A stretch of DNA of 8,583 bases, taken from assembly GCA_019310865.1 (NCBI GenBank), contig JAFDDL010000133.1:1-8583 (forward strand). Reading direction: 5' to 3'. Below, in pieces: positions 1 through 7,406 of the stretch. The stretch's first letter is position 1. Each line of letters opens with the position of its first letter. Below the pieces are notes generated by a model, which saw nothing but the letters and a program-made list of their open reading frames with translations, made no database searches and was not told the origin of the DNA. The stretch is from Deltaproteobacteria bacterium (GTDB lineage: Bacteria; Desulfobacterota; Desulfobacteria; Desulfobacterales; JAFDDL01). The position numbers were made by a program, and so were the translations under genes.

Positions 1-8
1 GGCGTCAT
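1..8 (-). CDS. possible start of a further operon gene (cut by window edge)
   Basis: On the minus strand an ATG at 8-6 is preceded by GGAG (complement of 15-18) with a six-base spacer, a good ribosome-binding arrangement. It lies about 70 bases beyond the stop codon of the COG3199 gene, in the same direction, and no terminator separates them. Only two codons and part of a third are visible, so nothing can be said about the product. This suggests that the operon continues to the left. It could be a chance match. Confidence 0.3.
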
Positions 9-76
9 TCTCAGCTCCGGTTCTTATTTTAAATTGCCGGATTTGACATCGGGTGGTTTTGAGCGTTTTTGCCAAA

Positions 77-1195
77 CTAATATCCAACCTTATACATCAC
101 ATAGTCCCGGTATCCGGTCGTCACCCGGATATAACCACTGAGTTCATCATTCAATGCTTCATCACCGGTATCTACCAGCAAGGGACGACCCGACAGGGAT
201 ACTAGTTTTTCTTTTGTTGCGATAACGACAATATTTTTCTTCCCCACAGCCCGTATGACCTTGGGACTTAGCTGTTGATTGCCGCGGCCGAAAAGATGCC
301 CCTGACCGCCTATAACCGTCACAACTATCCAGGCGTTCTTACCCTTGATTACGTCGATTATCCTGTGCTCTGAAGCATCCCTGGCAACAAGTCTGTCGCT
401 ATGAACAATGTCTATTCCTAGCAAAGTAGACGTAAGACCCAGCCGCTCCATGATGGGTTGTGTTGTTGTGCCGGGTCCGATGATGAAATAAGCATCTTCC
501 TGAACCATTCGATCAATAACGTCCGAAGCCATGCCGTGAAGTGCATTTTTTTCTCCGCTGAAACCGCCGGTTTTAATGTTCTGCACGAATCGGTTCTCTT
601 CCGGTACAAGGAGGTAACCGTAAAGTTTTGCCGAGACAACACCTTCCCGGAAGTCTTCCTCATCGATATCCATAACCTCGGCTTTGCGCAGGTCACTGCG
701 TTGGTCGGTTAAAAACATCTCTGCTACCGCACCAGCACCTCGGGGTGTCACCGCGTAAACCGCTGAGTGAATCTTTACGCCTGCGGGGATGCCAAGCACC
801 GGCACCTTGTCACCGATCGCATCAAAGATATTCCTCGCGGTTCCATCACCACCTGCAAATAGAATCAAATCAACACCGGATTCGACTATCGCCCGGGCCG
901 CATTTTGTGTGTCCTCGAAACTCGTCCGGCCGGTTTGTATGGATCCGATCACCGTTGGATGGAAGCCTGCCGCCTTACAGACATCTTCCCCCATTTCTTC
1001 TGGATAAGTGATTACCTCCAGTGTTTCCCTCAAAGAGGAGATGACATTGAGTGCCGCGATGGTTCTTCGAGGAGATTCAGGTGCCGCGCCCAATAACCTG
1101 GCCTGCCGAAGTGTTTCGGTACCGTCGGTTCCTTTTAGTCCCACTCGCCCGCCCATACCGGCGATAGGATTAACAATGAGCCCAAGTTTCTTCAT
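77..1195 (-). CDS. COG3199/AcoX-type protein, ATP-NAD kinase fold
   Basis: A 372-residue protein of the family annotated as predicted polyphosphate/ATP-dependent NAD kinase, which includes AcoX of acetoin-degradation clusters. Seen in the sequence: the N-terminal GLIVNPIAGMGG segment (residues 5-16), the GGDGT diphosphate-binding motif of NAD/diacylglycerol kinases at 115-119, GIPAGVKIHSAVYA at 135-148, PGTTT at 241-245 and a glycine-rich GGQGHLFGRG at 296-305. The length is normal for this family and longer than that of typical housekeeping NAD kinases. It is the fifth gene of the operon, 13 bases after the P-protein-like beta subunit. Its ATG has only a weak upstream AGAAG, so translational coupling is possible. 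The substrate of AcoX-type members is not established; phosphorylation of NAD or of another small molecule are both possible. Family assignment is secure, the reaction is not. Confidence 0.85.
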   Translation of the reverse strand: MKKLGLIVNPIAGMGGRVGLKGTDGTETLRQARLLGAAPESPRRTIAALNVISSLRETLEVITYPEEMGEDVCKAAGFHPTVIGSIQTGRTSFEDTQNAARAIVESGVDLILFAGGDGTARNIFDAIGDKVPVLGIPAGVKIHSAVYAVTPRGAGAVAEMFLTDQRSDLRKAEVMDIDEEDFREGVVSAKLYGYLLVPEENRFVQNIKTGGFSGEKNALHGMASDVIDRMVQEDAYFIIGPGTTTQPIMERLGLTSTLLGIDIVHSDRLVARDASEHRIIDVIKGKNAWIVVTVIGGQGHLFGRGNQQLSPKVIRAVGKKNIVVIATKEKLVSLSGRPLLVDTGDEALNDELSGYIRVTTGYRDYVMYKVGY

Positions 1196-1208
1196 AGATG
1201 ATCAGCTT

Positions 1209-2771
1209 CTATGCAATGCCAGTAATTTTCTTGTACCGGCGCCAGGTCGGCGCCATCTTTTCGACATCCTTGACAACAGGAATCCGGAAATGATGAATAG
1301 GACCGTTGTGCGGTGCTTGTTTAACGAGTTCCGGATTTTCATAGGCCTCTTTGGAAATTTGACGCATCACCGCTGCAAACTCATCGATGTCGTCCTTGCT
1401 ATAAGTCTCACAGGCCTCGGGTGTAAATGGTTCCGGTACGATAACGGGATGATGGCTGGTAAAATAATGTTGCAGACCGTAGTCGAGCATCCGTCGTTCC
1501 ACATCATCGGTGCTCACACCGGTGTCTTCCATCAGTTTCTCCCAAGAATAGCGTGCTTGCTCTAATCGGCGTTTTCCCTTGGCATATCTCAGAACAACGC
1601 CCGGGATTTCGCGAATCTGTTTATCCAGATAGTTGTGATTGAGAATGGAAACTTTTGCCACCTCTCTGAGACCGTCGGCACCGTGTTGCATAATCCATGC
1701 ATAGGCTTTCATGGCAATGGGTGCATTGCCGAAAAAAGATCGCAACCGGCCGATGCTGTCAGGATAATTATAATCCAGGTGGTATTGCTTTCCATCAAAC
1801 GCAATCCTCGGCACCGGAAGATACCTCTCCAGTGCCGCTGTTGCGCCCAATGCACCCATAGCCGGACCCGAGCAACCATGGGGAGCTGAAAAGGTTTTAT
1901 GAACGTTGAAATGGCATAGGTCGAATCCAGATTCTTTTGCCCTGGCGATACCGAGCAGTCCATTAGCATTGGCCTGGTCATAAGCACACAGCGCACCGGC
2001 ATCGTGAGCAGCTTTTACATATTCATCGATCTTCGGATTGTAAATACCGGTGTCCTCCGGGTTTGTGATGAAAAGACCGGCGGTACGTTCGGATAGAGCC
2101 TCCTTTAATGCTGCTATATCCGGATAGCCGTTTTCACCTGGCATCAATGTGATGACCTTGTAGCCGGCGGCAGCGGGTGCCGCAGCATTACCGGGCTGGG
2201 AGAGGATTGTGGTAATAACTTCATCTCGCCGGCGATCCCCCCTTGTTTCATGATATGCGCGAATAATGCAGGCATTGGCATAGATCGCCTGAGTCCCGGC
2301 GCTGGGCTGGAGCGAGAAGTGATCCAGCCCGGAGACCTCTTTGAGAAATTGCTCCAGCTTGTGGTATATCTCCAGGATTCCCTGCAGTGTATCTTCATCC
2401 TGAAGGGGATGGATCTCTGTTATGCCGGGATGACGGGCGGCCAGGTGCTCCTGGACCTTCGGACTGTATTTCATCGTACAGGTGCCTTCGCCGATGCTTA
2501 TGGCGATATCGGCGCCCATGGTTTCCTGGGACAACCGCATGAAGTGTCTCAGCACCCGCATCTGAGCCATTTCAGGGAGCGCCGGCGGAGCTTTTCTCCT
2601 TAAACCGTCGGGTATCCCCGACAGCCCATCCCCAACATCATTGACAATCTCCGGGTCGGATTTAGGGATCAGAACGCCCCTTTCTCCGGGAACACTCATC
2701 TCGAAAATGATCTCCTCGTCCCAGCGTGCTTGATGAAATTTGCGAAGAAGCGTTTTATTGTCTCTGCCCAT
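1209..2771 (-). CDS. divergent glycine dehydrogenase (P-protein) beta-subunit-like PLP enzyme
   Basis: A 520-residue fold-type I PLP enzyme aligning along its length with GcvPB, the beta subunit of the two-subunit glycine cleavage P-protein, which decarboxylates glycine and passes the aminomethyl group to lipoyl-H-protein. Retained features: CTMKYSPK (residues 98-105), FSLQPSAGT (152-160), a PLP-contacting Asp in AYDQAN (D265), the Schiff-base Lys in NVHKTF (K292), and SIGRLRSFFGN (339-349). Changed features: the family DSAHGTNPAS segment reads LSQPGNAAAPA (190-200), losing the His expected to stack on PLP. The PHGGGGPG loop is PHGCSGPA (297-304), YDGAN is YDQAN, and the MHEFV motif expected near 400 is not recognisable. 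GGAG lies eight bases before the ATG, and the alpha-like gene ends 15 bases upstream. PLP binding is likely; activity on glycine is doubtful. Automated annotation would probably call it gcvPB. Confidence 0.85.
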   Translation of the reverse strand: MGRDNKTLLRKFHQARWDEEIIFEMSVPGERGVLIPKSDPEIVNDVGDGLSGIPDGLRRKAPPALPEMAQMRVLRHFMRLSQETMGADIAISIGEGTCTMKYSPKVQEHLAARHPGITEIHPLQDEDTLQGILEIYHKLEQFLKEVSGLDHFSLQPSAGTQAIYANACIIRAYHETRGDRRRDEVITTILSQPGNAAAPAAAGYKVITLMPGENGYPDIAALKEALSERTAGLFITNPEDTGIYNPKIDEYVKAAHDAGALCAYDQANANGLLGIARAKESGFDLCHFNVHKTFSAPHGCSGPAMGALGATAALERYLPVPRIAFDGKQYHLDYNYPDSIGRLRSFFGNAPIAMKAYAWIMQHGADGLREVAKVSILNHNYLDKQIREIPGVVLRYAKGKRRLEQARYSWEKLMEDTGVSTDDVERRMLDYGLQHYFTSHHPVIVPEPFTPEACETYSKDDIDEFAAVMRQISKEAYENPELVKQAPHNGPIHHFRIPVVKDVEKMAPTWRRYKKITGIA

Positions 2772-2786
2772 CGTTAATTCTCCTTA

Positions 2787-4181
2787 TTACCGGGTAACGG
2801 TTCTTAGCGCACCGACCAGCTTATCGATGTCTTCCTTCGTCATGATCTCCGTCACGCAGTAGACAGCATTTTGACCGAGATCGGGATGTTCACCGGAAAT
2901 ATCTATCCCGCCAAAGATCCGGTGGTCCAGCAAGGCCTTGTTGATCTGATTGACCGTCATACCGGTTCCATCAAAATTAACCACGAATTCCTTGAAAAAC
3001 GGACCGCTGAACTTCAAATTGATTCCCTCTATTTCATGAATCCGATTGGCTGCATGTTGTGCCTGCTGCAGGATCGTCTGAGCGACCTCTGCCATACCTT
3101 TTGGTCCCATCACGGACAGGTAGACTGCGGCTGTAATGGCATAAAGACCGGTGTTGGTGCCGGTATACTCCTTGGCCTTTTCTCTTCCCACATAGGAGAG
3201 ATTCCAGGGCAAGATAAGCCCGAAACCATATTCACCGTTATTGTCTACCAGCGAAGGTACAAAATCTTTAAACTCAGATGCATGGGCCATATCGCAGTGG
3301 GTTGCGATGAATCCGGCCTGCCCGCCGCCGCATTGCATATGGATGCCCAGAGGATGCAAATCCCCGCAGGCTATCGTGGCACCATACTGGGCGGGAGGGG
3401 CTAAAACGCCAAGAGAAATCGGATCCGTATAAACGATAAATTCGGCCTCGTTGTCACGGGCGATCTTTCCAATAGATTCAGCCTGGGTCTCGATTAAACC
3501 GAAATAGGTCGGGTTTTCGATGTACACGGCGGCGGTCTTGTCGGATACTTTGGATGCCAGATCGTCGAGATCCAGTAATCCGGTTGCTTTATCAAAACGA
3601 ACCATATTGATGGCGGCCACCGGTTCTGATACGCCCGTCAGATAGTTTTTCGCCGCCAAAAGGATTTCCGGATTCATCGAATTGGGGACAACGACCTCTT
3701 TTCGGCCGGTGATCCTGACAGCCATCCGCATGGCCGATACGGCCACCTGTACACCATCATAAGTCGGAACACCGGTATGATCCATGTCGAGTAATTCGCC
3801 CATGAGGCTGGCGTATTCATACCAGGCCTGCCACTTTCCATGATCCCCGAAGTGGGGGGCTGAATATGCGGTCAAAAACTCCCCACGACCGTTGATCTCG
3901 TCACATACTGCCGGCACAAAATGCCTGGCGCATCCAGCCCCTAAAAAACTCAGATATTCGGTGCAATTCTTGTTCCGATCAAGCAGATTTTCCATGTGCC
4001 TTCGAATCGAATATTCATCCGGAATCGGTTCGGGCAGGTTCATTTTGCCTTTAAATCGCAGATGCTCGGGGATCTCTTCATACAGCTCCATGATGTCACT
4101 GATGCCGAGCTCCTTCATCATCCGCTCTTTTACCTCATGTGCGGAGTTGGGTATATAGGGGTATACCATGTTATCACTCAT
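2787..4181 (-). CDS. divergent glycine dehydrogenase (P-protein) alpha-subunit-like protein
   Basis: A 464-residue protein matching GcvPA, the PLP-less half of the two-subunit P-protein that pairs with GcvPB. Typical segments are the YIPNSAHEVKERMM start (residues 9-22), ELYEEIPEHLR (32-42), FLGAGCARHFVPAV (79-92), YDG (141-143), AVRITGRKEV (154-163), TDPISLGVLAPPAQYGA (252-268), GREKAKEYTGTN (332-343) and GPFFKEFVV (393-401). Family-typical elements that differ: EFxTAYTPYQPEISQG has become EFLTAYSAPHFGDHGKW (101-117), GEGQSLGIPLSFGGP has become CGDLHPLGIHMQCGGG (272-287), and the QTREQHIRREK stretch reads ILPWNLSYVGREK (323-335). GGAG lies nine bases before the ATG. It should form a heteromer with the downstream beta-like protein. 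The changes concentrate in segments normally invariant, as in its partner, which points to joint specialisation rather than decay. Confidence 0.85.
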   Translation of the reverse strand: MSDNMVYPYIPNSAHEVKERMMKELGISDIMELYEEIPEHLRFKGKMNLPEPIPDEYSIRRHMENLLDRNKNCTEYLSFLGAGCARHFVPAVCDEINGRGEFLTAYSAPHFGDHGKWQAWYEYASLMGELLDMDHTGVPTYDGVQVAVSAMRMAVRITGRKEVVVPNSMNPEILLAAKNYLTGVSEPVAAINMVRFDKATGLLDLDDLASKVSDKTAAVYIENPTYFGLIETQAESIGKIARDNEAEFIVYTDPISLGVLAPPAQYGATIACGDLHPLGIHMQCGGGQAGFIATHCDMAHASEFKDFVPSLVDNNGEYGFGLILPWNLSYVGREKAKEYTGTNTGLYAITAAVYLSVMGPKGMAEVAQTILQQAQHAANRIHEIEGINLKFSGPFFKEFVVNFDGTGMTVNQINKALLDHRIFGGIDISGEHPDLGQNAVYCVTEIMTKEDIDKLVGALRTVTR

Positions 4182-4255
4182 TTGTCTTTTCTCCGGTTTT
4201 TGTACTTTCCTTGATCAAAAGAAGACCTCTCAGCGCTGCTGCGGGGTAGTTCATC

Positions 4256-4275
4256 AGGATCTTTCAATAGATCCT
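4256..4275 (-). other. stem-loop just after the ADH-like stop codon
   Basis: Positions 4256-4262 and 4269-4275 form a perfect seven-base-pair inverted repeat (AGGATCT/AGATCCT) with a six-base loop, starting directly after the TGA stop at 4276-4278 on the minus strand. No run of U follows in the transcript, so it does not look like a classical intrinsic terminator. It sits in the largest gap inside the operon (94 bases), and an mRNA-processing, stability or partial-attenuation role is plausible. The stem is short and could be incidental. Confidence 0.4.
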
Positions 4276-5442
4276 TCAGTAAGCCGCTTGATAAATAGCG
4301 AAGATATCTTCTTCGTTTATGTCTTTCGGGTTTTCCGGATACGCCGCAGCCGTCTTTGCAGAGACCTTAGCCAAATCACTTAATTCTTCTTCTTTGGCGC
4401 CATATTCCCGCAAGCGATAGGACACCGTCGTAGCATCCAATATCTCTTCTGTCGCTTCAACGGACAACGCTGCGGCCTGAATCAAAGAAAGCCCCTGGAT
4501 ATCCTTTCCCATCAGAGTGGAAACACGTGCATATTTTTCGGGATGCCCGGCCAGGCTATAGCGCATGACATGTGGAAGAAGCAGACCAAGGGCTCGTCCA
4601 TGGGTCAAATGGTACGCCTGGGCAATTGCATAAGACAGGCCGTGCACACTCCCGACACTCGAACTGACAAATGCCAGGCCGGCGTAGGTGGCGGTGAGGC
4701 ACATATAATATCTGGCTGTAAGATTCGATCCCCTTGCCCAGGCCATGGGAAGGTATTGGGTGCCCAGCTCAATTGCCCGTTCGGCAAACAGATCGGAAAA
4801 TGGATTCGCTTTCGTGGATACGTAAGCTTCGATGGCGGTTGTCAGTGCATCCAGACCCGTATCTACCGTTACGCCGGGAGGCATGGATACAGTGAGAAGG
4901 GGATCGACAATGGCAACATCCGGTACCGCAAACTCCGAGATTAGATACTTCACCCTGGGGTCTTTTTTGGATCGGTGCAAAACCACATAGGGGCTTAAAT
5001 CACCACCGGCGGTGTGGGTGGTGGAAAGCAAAATCTTCGGGACCCCCTTGTTCTTGGCCCGCTCGTATCCGCAGATATCAAGACAGTTGCCTTCGTTGGC
5101 GGCTGTCATGGAAACACCTTTTGCCACATCCAGTGAACTGGCGCCACCAATGCCTACAACCAGGTTGCAGCCTTCCTTGGTGTATGCATCGGTTGCCTCA
5201 TCCACCAATTCGGTCGGTGGATCCGGTTCCACTCCGTCATATATGGCATAAGGAATACCTCCTTTTTTCAGCGACTCGATGACCGGATTTATGACGTTCT
5301 CCTTCAGCAGGAGGGGATCCGTCACGACAAACACCTTTTCCCCGCCTAGCCGTTTAACCTCATCTCTCACCTTCTTCGCGGTACCCATTCCGAAAATAAT
5401 CTTAGCGGGAGATATAAAATGATGGGATACATCTTCAAACAT
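4276..5442 (-). CDS. iron-containing alcohol dehydrogenase family protein with altered metal and cofactor motifs
   Basis: A 388-residue protein of the Fe-ADH (group III) family, which usually oxidises alcohols or reduces aldehydes with NAD(P). It has the Rossmann-like N-terminal half (FGMGTAKKV, 17-25), GGASSLDVAKG (99-109, usually GGGSxxDxAK), and the helical metal-binding half. The family's four metal ligands are an Asp and a His in DALTHAIE, then His in VHG and His in PHG. Here D198, H267 and H281 are kept, but the second ligand is T202 (DALTTAIE). The conserved second His after VHG (HGMAH) is Y271. The PTTAGTGSE cofactor motif reads STTHTAGGD (140-148). The start is clear: GGAGG six bases before the ATG. 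It follows the amidohydrolase by 46 bases. Dehydrogenase activity is plausible but metal use may be unusual; a lyase or other repurposed member cannot be excluded. Confidence 0.88.
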   Translation of the reverse strand: MFEDVSHHFISPAKIIFGMGTAKKVRDEVKRLGGEKVFVVTDPLLLKENVINPVIESLKKGGIPYAIYDGVEPDPPTELVDEATDAYTKEGCNLVVGIGGASSLDVAKGVSMTAANEGNCLDICGYERAKNKGVPKILLSTTHTAGGDLSPYVVLHRSKKDPRVKYLISEFAVPDVAIVDPLLTVSMPPGVTVDTGLDALTTAIEAYVSTKANPFSDLFAERAIELGTQYLPMAWARGSNLTARYYMCLTATYAGLAFVSSSVGSVHGLSYAIAQAYHLTHGRALGLLLPHVMRYSLAGHPEKYARVSTLMGKDIQGLSLIQAAALSVEATEEILDATTVSYRLREYGAKEEELSDLAKVSAKTAAAYPENPKDINEEDIFAIYQAAY

Positions 5443-5488
5443 ATTTAACCTCCAAATTCTGTTTTGATTCTTTTGATTCTGGACTATC

Positions 5489-7096
5489 CTAGGTTAAAAT
5501 AACGCCGGCCTTGATGGAAACATCCACCTGTCCGTCTTTCTTGACCTGCCTGCCGTTTATAAATACCCTCTCAATACCGGTGGGCGCCCGGTCTGTTTCT
5601 TTGATGCTGTTATTATCCCTGACGTTTTCCCAATCAAAAACCGTTATGTCCGCTGCCAGACCTTCTTTTAACGTACCTCTATCCCTTATGTTAAATCGTT
5701 CGGCTGTTGCACCCGTCATTTTATGCACCGCTTTTTCGAGGGACAGCAGATTCCTGTCTCTGGCGTACTGTAAAAAGAGGGGAAAGGCGCCAAATGACCC
5801 GGGATTCTGGAAACCTTCAGCCGATACCAAAGAATCGGTCATAAATAAACATGCCGGATGACGAATCAAGTCTTCGATATTTTTCATGCTGCTATACTGA
5901 TGAGTGAGTATGGGAGCCTTCCCATCGGTGATTTTTGAAAGCTCAAGGATTACTCGCGATGGTTTTATGCGAAGCTTGTCGGCGATTTCGTCTATGAACA
6001 GGCCCTGATATGAACTAAATCTCGCGCTATCCGCATTCATCAGCTGGATATCTTCATAACCAAGACCGATATTTCTTGGCATATTATCCAAACCGTGCCC
6101 CGCCCTGGCCAGCGCCTCTTTGTTGCTGTAGTTTGCAGGGATATCCGCCAGAAACCATGCGGGCAACATTATGTTTATGATGGACGGTCCACAATGGTAG
6201 GGGAAGGTATCGGTCATGATGTCCACACCTTCAGCGATGGCCTGATCTATAACATCAAGGCATTGTTCGCATGTCGGATGTGTTTTGGTACCGGTTAAAA
6301 TCATATGGGAATACTGCATGCGAACACCGGTCTCCTTTGCTACATCGATCATCTCCTGAAGGGAAAGCACATTATGGGGTGTCGGATCGCTTTTATCATA
6401 GAATCCCGACAAGAATGCATAGACTCTGCCATGAACAGAGAGGATTTTGTCCTTTTTCTTGACCAGACAGGCTATCTTCTTGATCTCGTCCAAGGGAAAG
6501 AACATGCCCGGTTCATACCCGAGCCCAAAGGATACACCGGCCGCACCCTGGTCCATGGCTTCTTCAAGTAGTGCATGCAGTTCTTTTAACTCATCCCCAT
6601 CAAGTGGATTCGGGTTCAAACCGCGTATCGATAATTGTGTAATGCCATGACCGGCCAGGGTGACCACATTGTGGCTTAGACCCACTTTATTTAAATGACT
6701 AAAATATTCCGCCATGGAATCCCAGTACATATTAATAATATTATGGGATTCCGCTTCGATCAGGTGCTTAAATTCAGTGTTTTTCTTGAATCCAGCGGCA
6801 CTCGTTCCACAATTTCCGGTCACAAAAGTAGTGCACCCCTGTGCCGTAAATGGCGTTTTCAACTTTTCAGATCCTTCCAGGGCTAAATATCTTTCCATAT
6901 GGGAATGGGCATCAATAAAACCCGGTGCAATAACCAGCCCTGTACAGTCGATTGTCTCACATTGTATATCGATCGGAGCTCTGGAAATCTGTTTTATCTT
7001 TTCTCCCTTGATCAGTAGATTGCCGGTATAGCCTTTTTGACCGGTTCCATCGACAACAAAACCATCTTTCAGTAAAAGGGGTGTTCCCGATTCCAT
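5489..7096 (-). CDS. amidohydrolase, N-acyl-D-amino-acid deacylase (D-aminoacylase) family
   Basis: A metal-dependent amidohydrolase of 535 residues from the chosen start. Members hydrolyse N-acyl-D-amino acids or related amides in the cytoplasm; no signal peptide is visible. Motifs, numbered from this start: DGTG (16-19), GFIDAHSHME (59-68, metal His H64 and H66), GNCG (94-97, metal-ligand C96), SFGLGYEPG (189-197), SVHGR (H222), YSHM (H264), FPYHCG (298-303), MTDS (catalytic D421), and a C-terminal GLAADITVFD strand typical of the family's second beta-domain (479-488). All expected D-aminoacylase catalytic residues are present. An in-frame ATG at 7132 would add 12 residues but has no Shine-Dalgarno sequence, whereas the ATG at 7096 has GGTGGG six bases upstream and starts at the usual family position. 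It is first in the operon, so it probably acts first. The natural substrate is unknown; N-acyl, N-formyl or N-carbamoyl amino acids are all possible. Confidence 0.87.
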   Translation of the reverse strand: MESGTPLLLKDGFVVDGTGQKGYTGNLLIKGEKIKQISRAPIDIQCETIDCTGLVIAPGFIDAHSHMERYLALEGSEKLKTPFTAQGCTTFVTGNCGTSAAGFKKNTEFKHLIEAESHNIINMYWDSMAEYFSHLNKVGLSHNVVTLAGHGITQLSIRGLNPNPLDGDELKELHALLEEAMDQGAAGVSFGLGYEPGMFFPLDEIKKIACLVKKKDKILSVHGRVYAFLSGFYDKSDPTPHNVLSLQEMIDVAKETGVRMQYSHMILTGTKTHPTCEQCLDVIDQAIAEGVDIMTDTFPYHCGPSIINIMLPAWFLADIPANYSNKEALARAGHGLDNMPRNIGLGYEDIQLMNADSARFSSYQGLFIDEIADKLRIKPSRVILELSKITDGKAPILTHQYSSMKNIEDLIRHPACLFMTDSLVSAEGFQNPGSFGAFPLFLQYARDRNLLSLEKAVHKMTGATAERFNIRDRGTLKEGLAADITVFDWENVRDNNSIKETDRAPTGIERVFINGRQVKKDGQVDVSIKAGVILT

Positions 7097-7140
7097 TTTT
7101 TTCCCACCGTCAGTATTGGTTGTCGAAACCATATTATCTG

Positions 7141-7166
7141 ATTATAAATATGATTATATTTAAAAT
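7141..7166. promoter_or_regulatory. candidate operator palindrome, operon side
   Basis: An imperfect 26-base palindrome centred between 7153 and 7154; 22 of 26 positions obey the symmetry. It includes, on the minus strand, TAAATATAATCATAT (7162-7148), which matches a plus-strand element at 7403-7417 in 14 of 15 positions. It lies just downstream of the minus-strand TTGACA, overlapping where the -10 and transcription start of the operon would be. Repression by the neighbouring GntR-family protein is inferred. The high A/T content raises the chance of coincidence. Confidence 0.4.
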
Positions 7167-7186
7167 TATAAAACGCAAGTTGTCAA
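7157..7186 (-). promoter_or_regulatory. candidate operon promoter
   Basis: The minus strand has a perfect -35 hexamer TTGACA (complement of 7181-7186), followed by several weak or poorly spaced -10 choices: TAAATA at 7162-7157 with an 18-base spacer, and TATAAT at 7158-7153 with a 22-base spacer. A further TATAAT at 7170-7165 is too close (10 bases). The location, about 60-90 bases before the amidohydrolase start, suits the operon promoter, but the exact -10 is uncertain. Confidence 0.45.
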
Positions 7187-7367
7187 GAAAAAAATAATTG
7201 ATTTTAAAAAATTCTTTACTGATATAATTTACTGTTATCTAAAAAAAACTTATATTACTATATAAACAGATAGTTAAAATATATCAATCAGGCTTCTATT
7301 TATCCGCTATATATATTTTTTTGGGAGCCGCTTACTAAATAATTTCGTTTGAACGATGAAAAAATAC

Positions 7368-7394
7368 TTGACAAGCCTTTGTTCTGTCTATAAT
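7368..7394 (+). promoter_or_regulatory. candidate sigma-70 promoter of the regulator gene
   Basis: A perfect TTGACA (7368-7373) and a perfect TATAAT (7389-7394) are separated by 15 bases, two shorter than optimal. Transcription would start near 7400, inside or beside the palindrome at 7407-7428, giving a leader of about 130 bases before the GntR-family start codon. Autoregulation through that palindrome is plausible. Confidence 0.6.
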
Positions 7395-7406
7395 TATTTG
7401 GATAAA

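Noticed and set aside
17..40. Possible terminator hairpin, CCGG repeated at 17-20 and 37-40
   Set aside because: Only four base pairs hold, around a 16-base loop, with no adjacent U-run on the minus strand; CCGG is self-complementary and occurs often here.
1008..1565. Long plus-strand open frame (185 codons) across the COG3199 and beta-like genes
   Set aside because: It lies antisense to two well-supported genes, spans their junction, and its translation resembles no family I recognise; it is a shadow of minus-strand codon usage.
2871..3404. Long plus-strand open frame (177 codons) inside the P-protein alpha-like gene
   Set aside because: It is fully antisense to a gene with clear family motifs and has no recognisable domain of its own.
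5462..5479. Tandem repeat of TTTTGATTC between the amidohydrolase and ADH-like genes
   Set aside because: There are only two copies of a nine-base A/T-rich word, with no further array; most likely chance.
7190..7360. Additional promoter-like and palindromic A/T words in the control region
   Set aside because: At about 20-25% GC, TATAAT-like and palindromic words arise easily by chance, and none is paired with a good -35 or repeated elsewhere.
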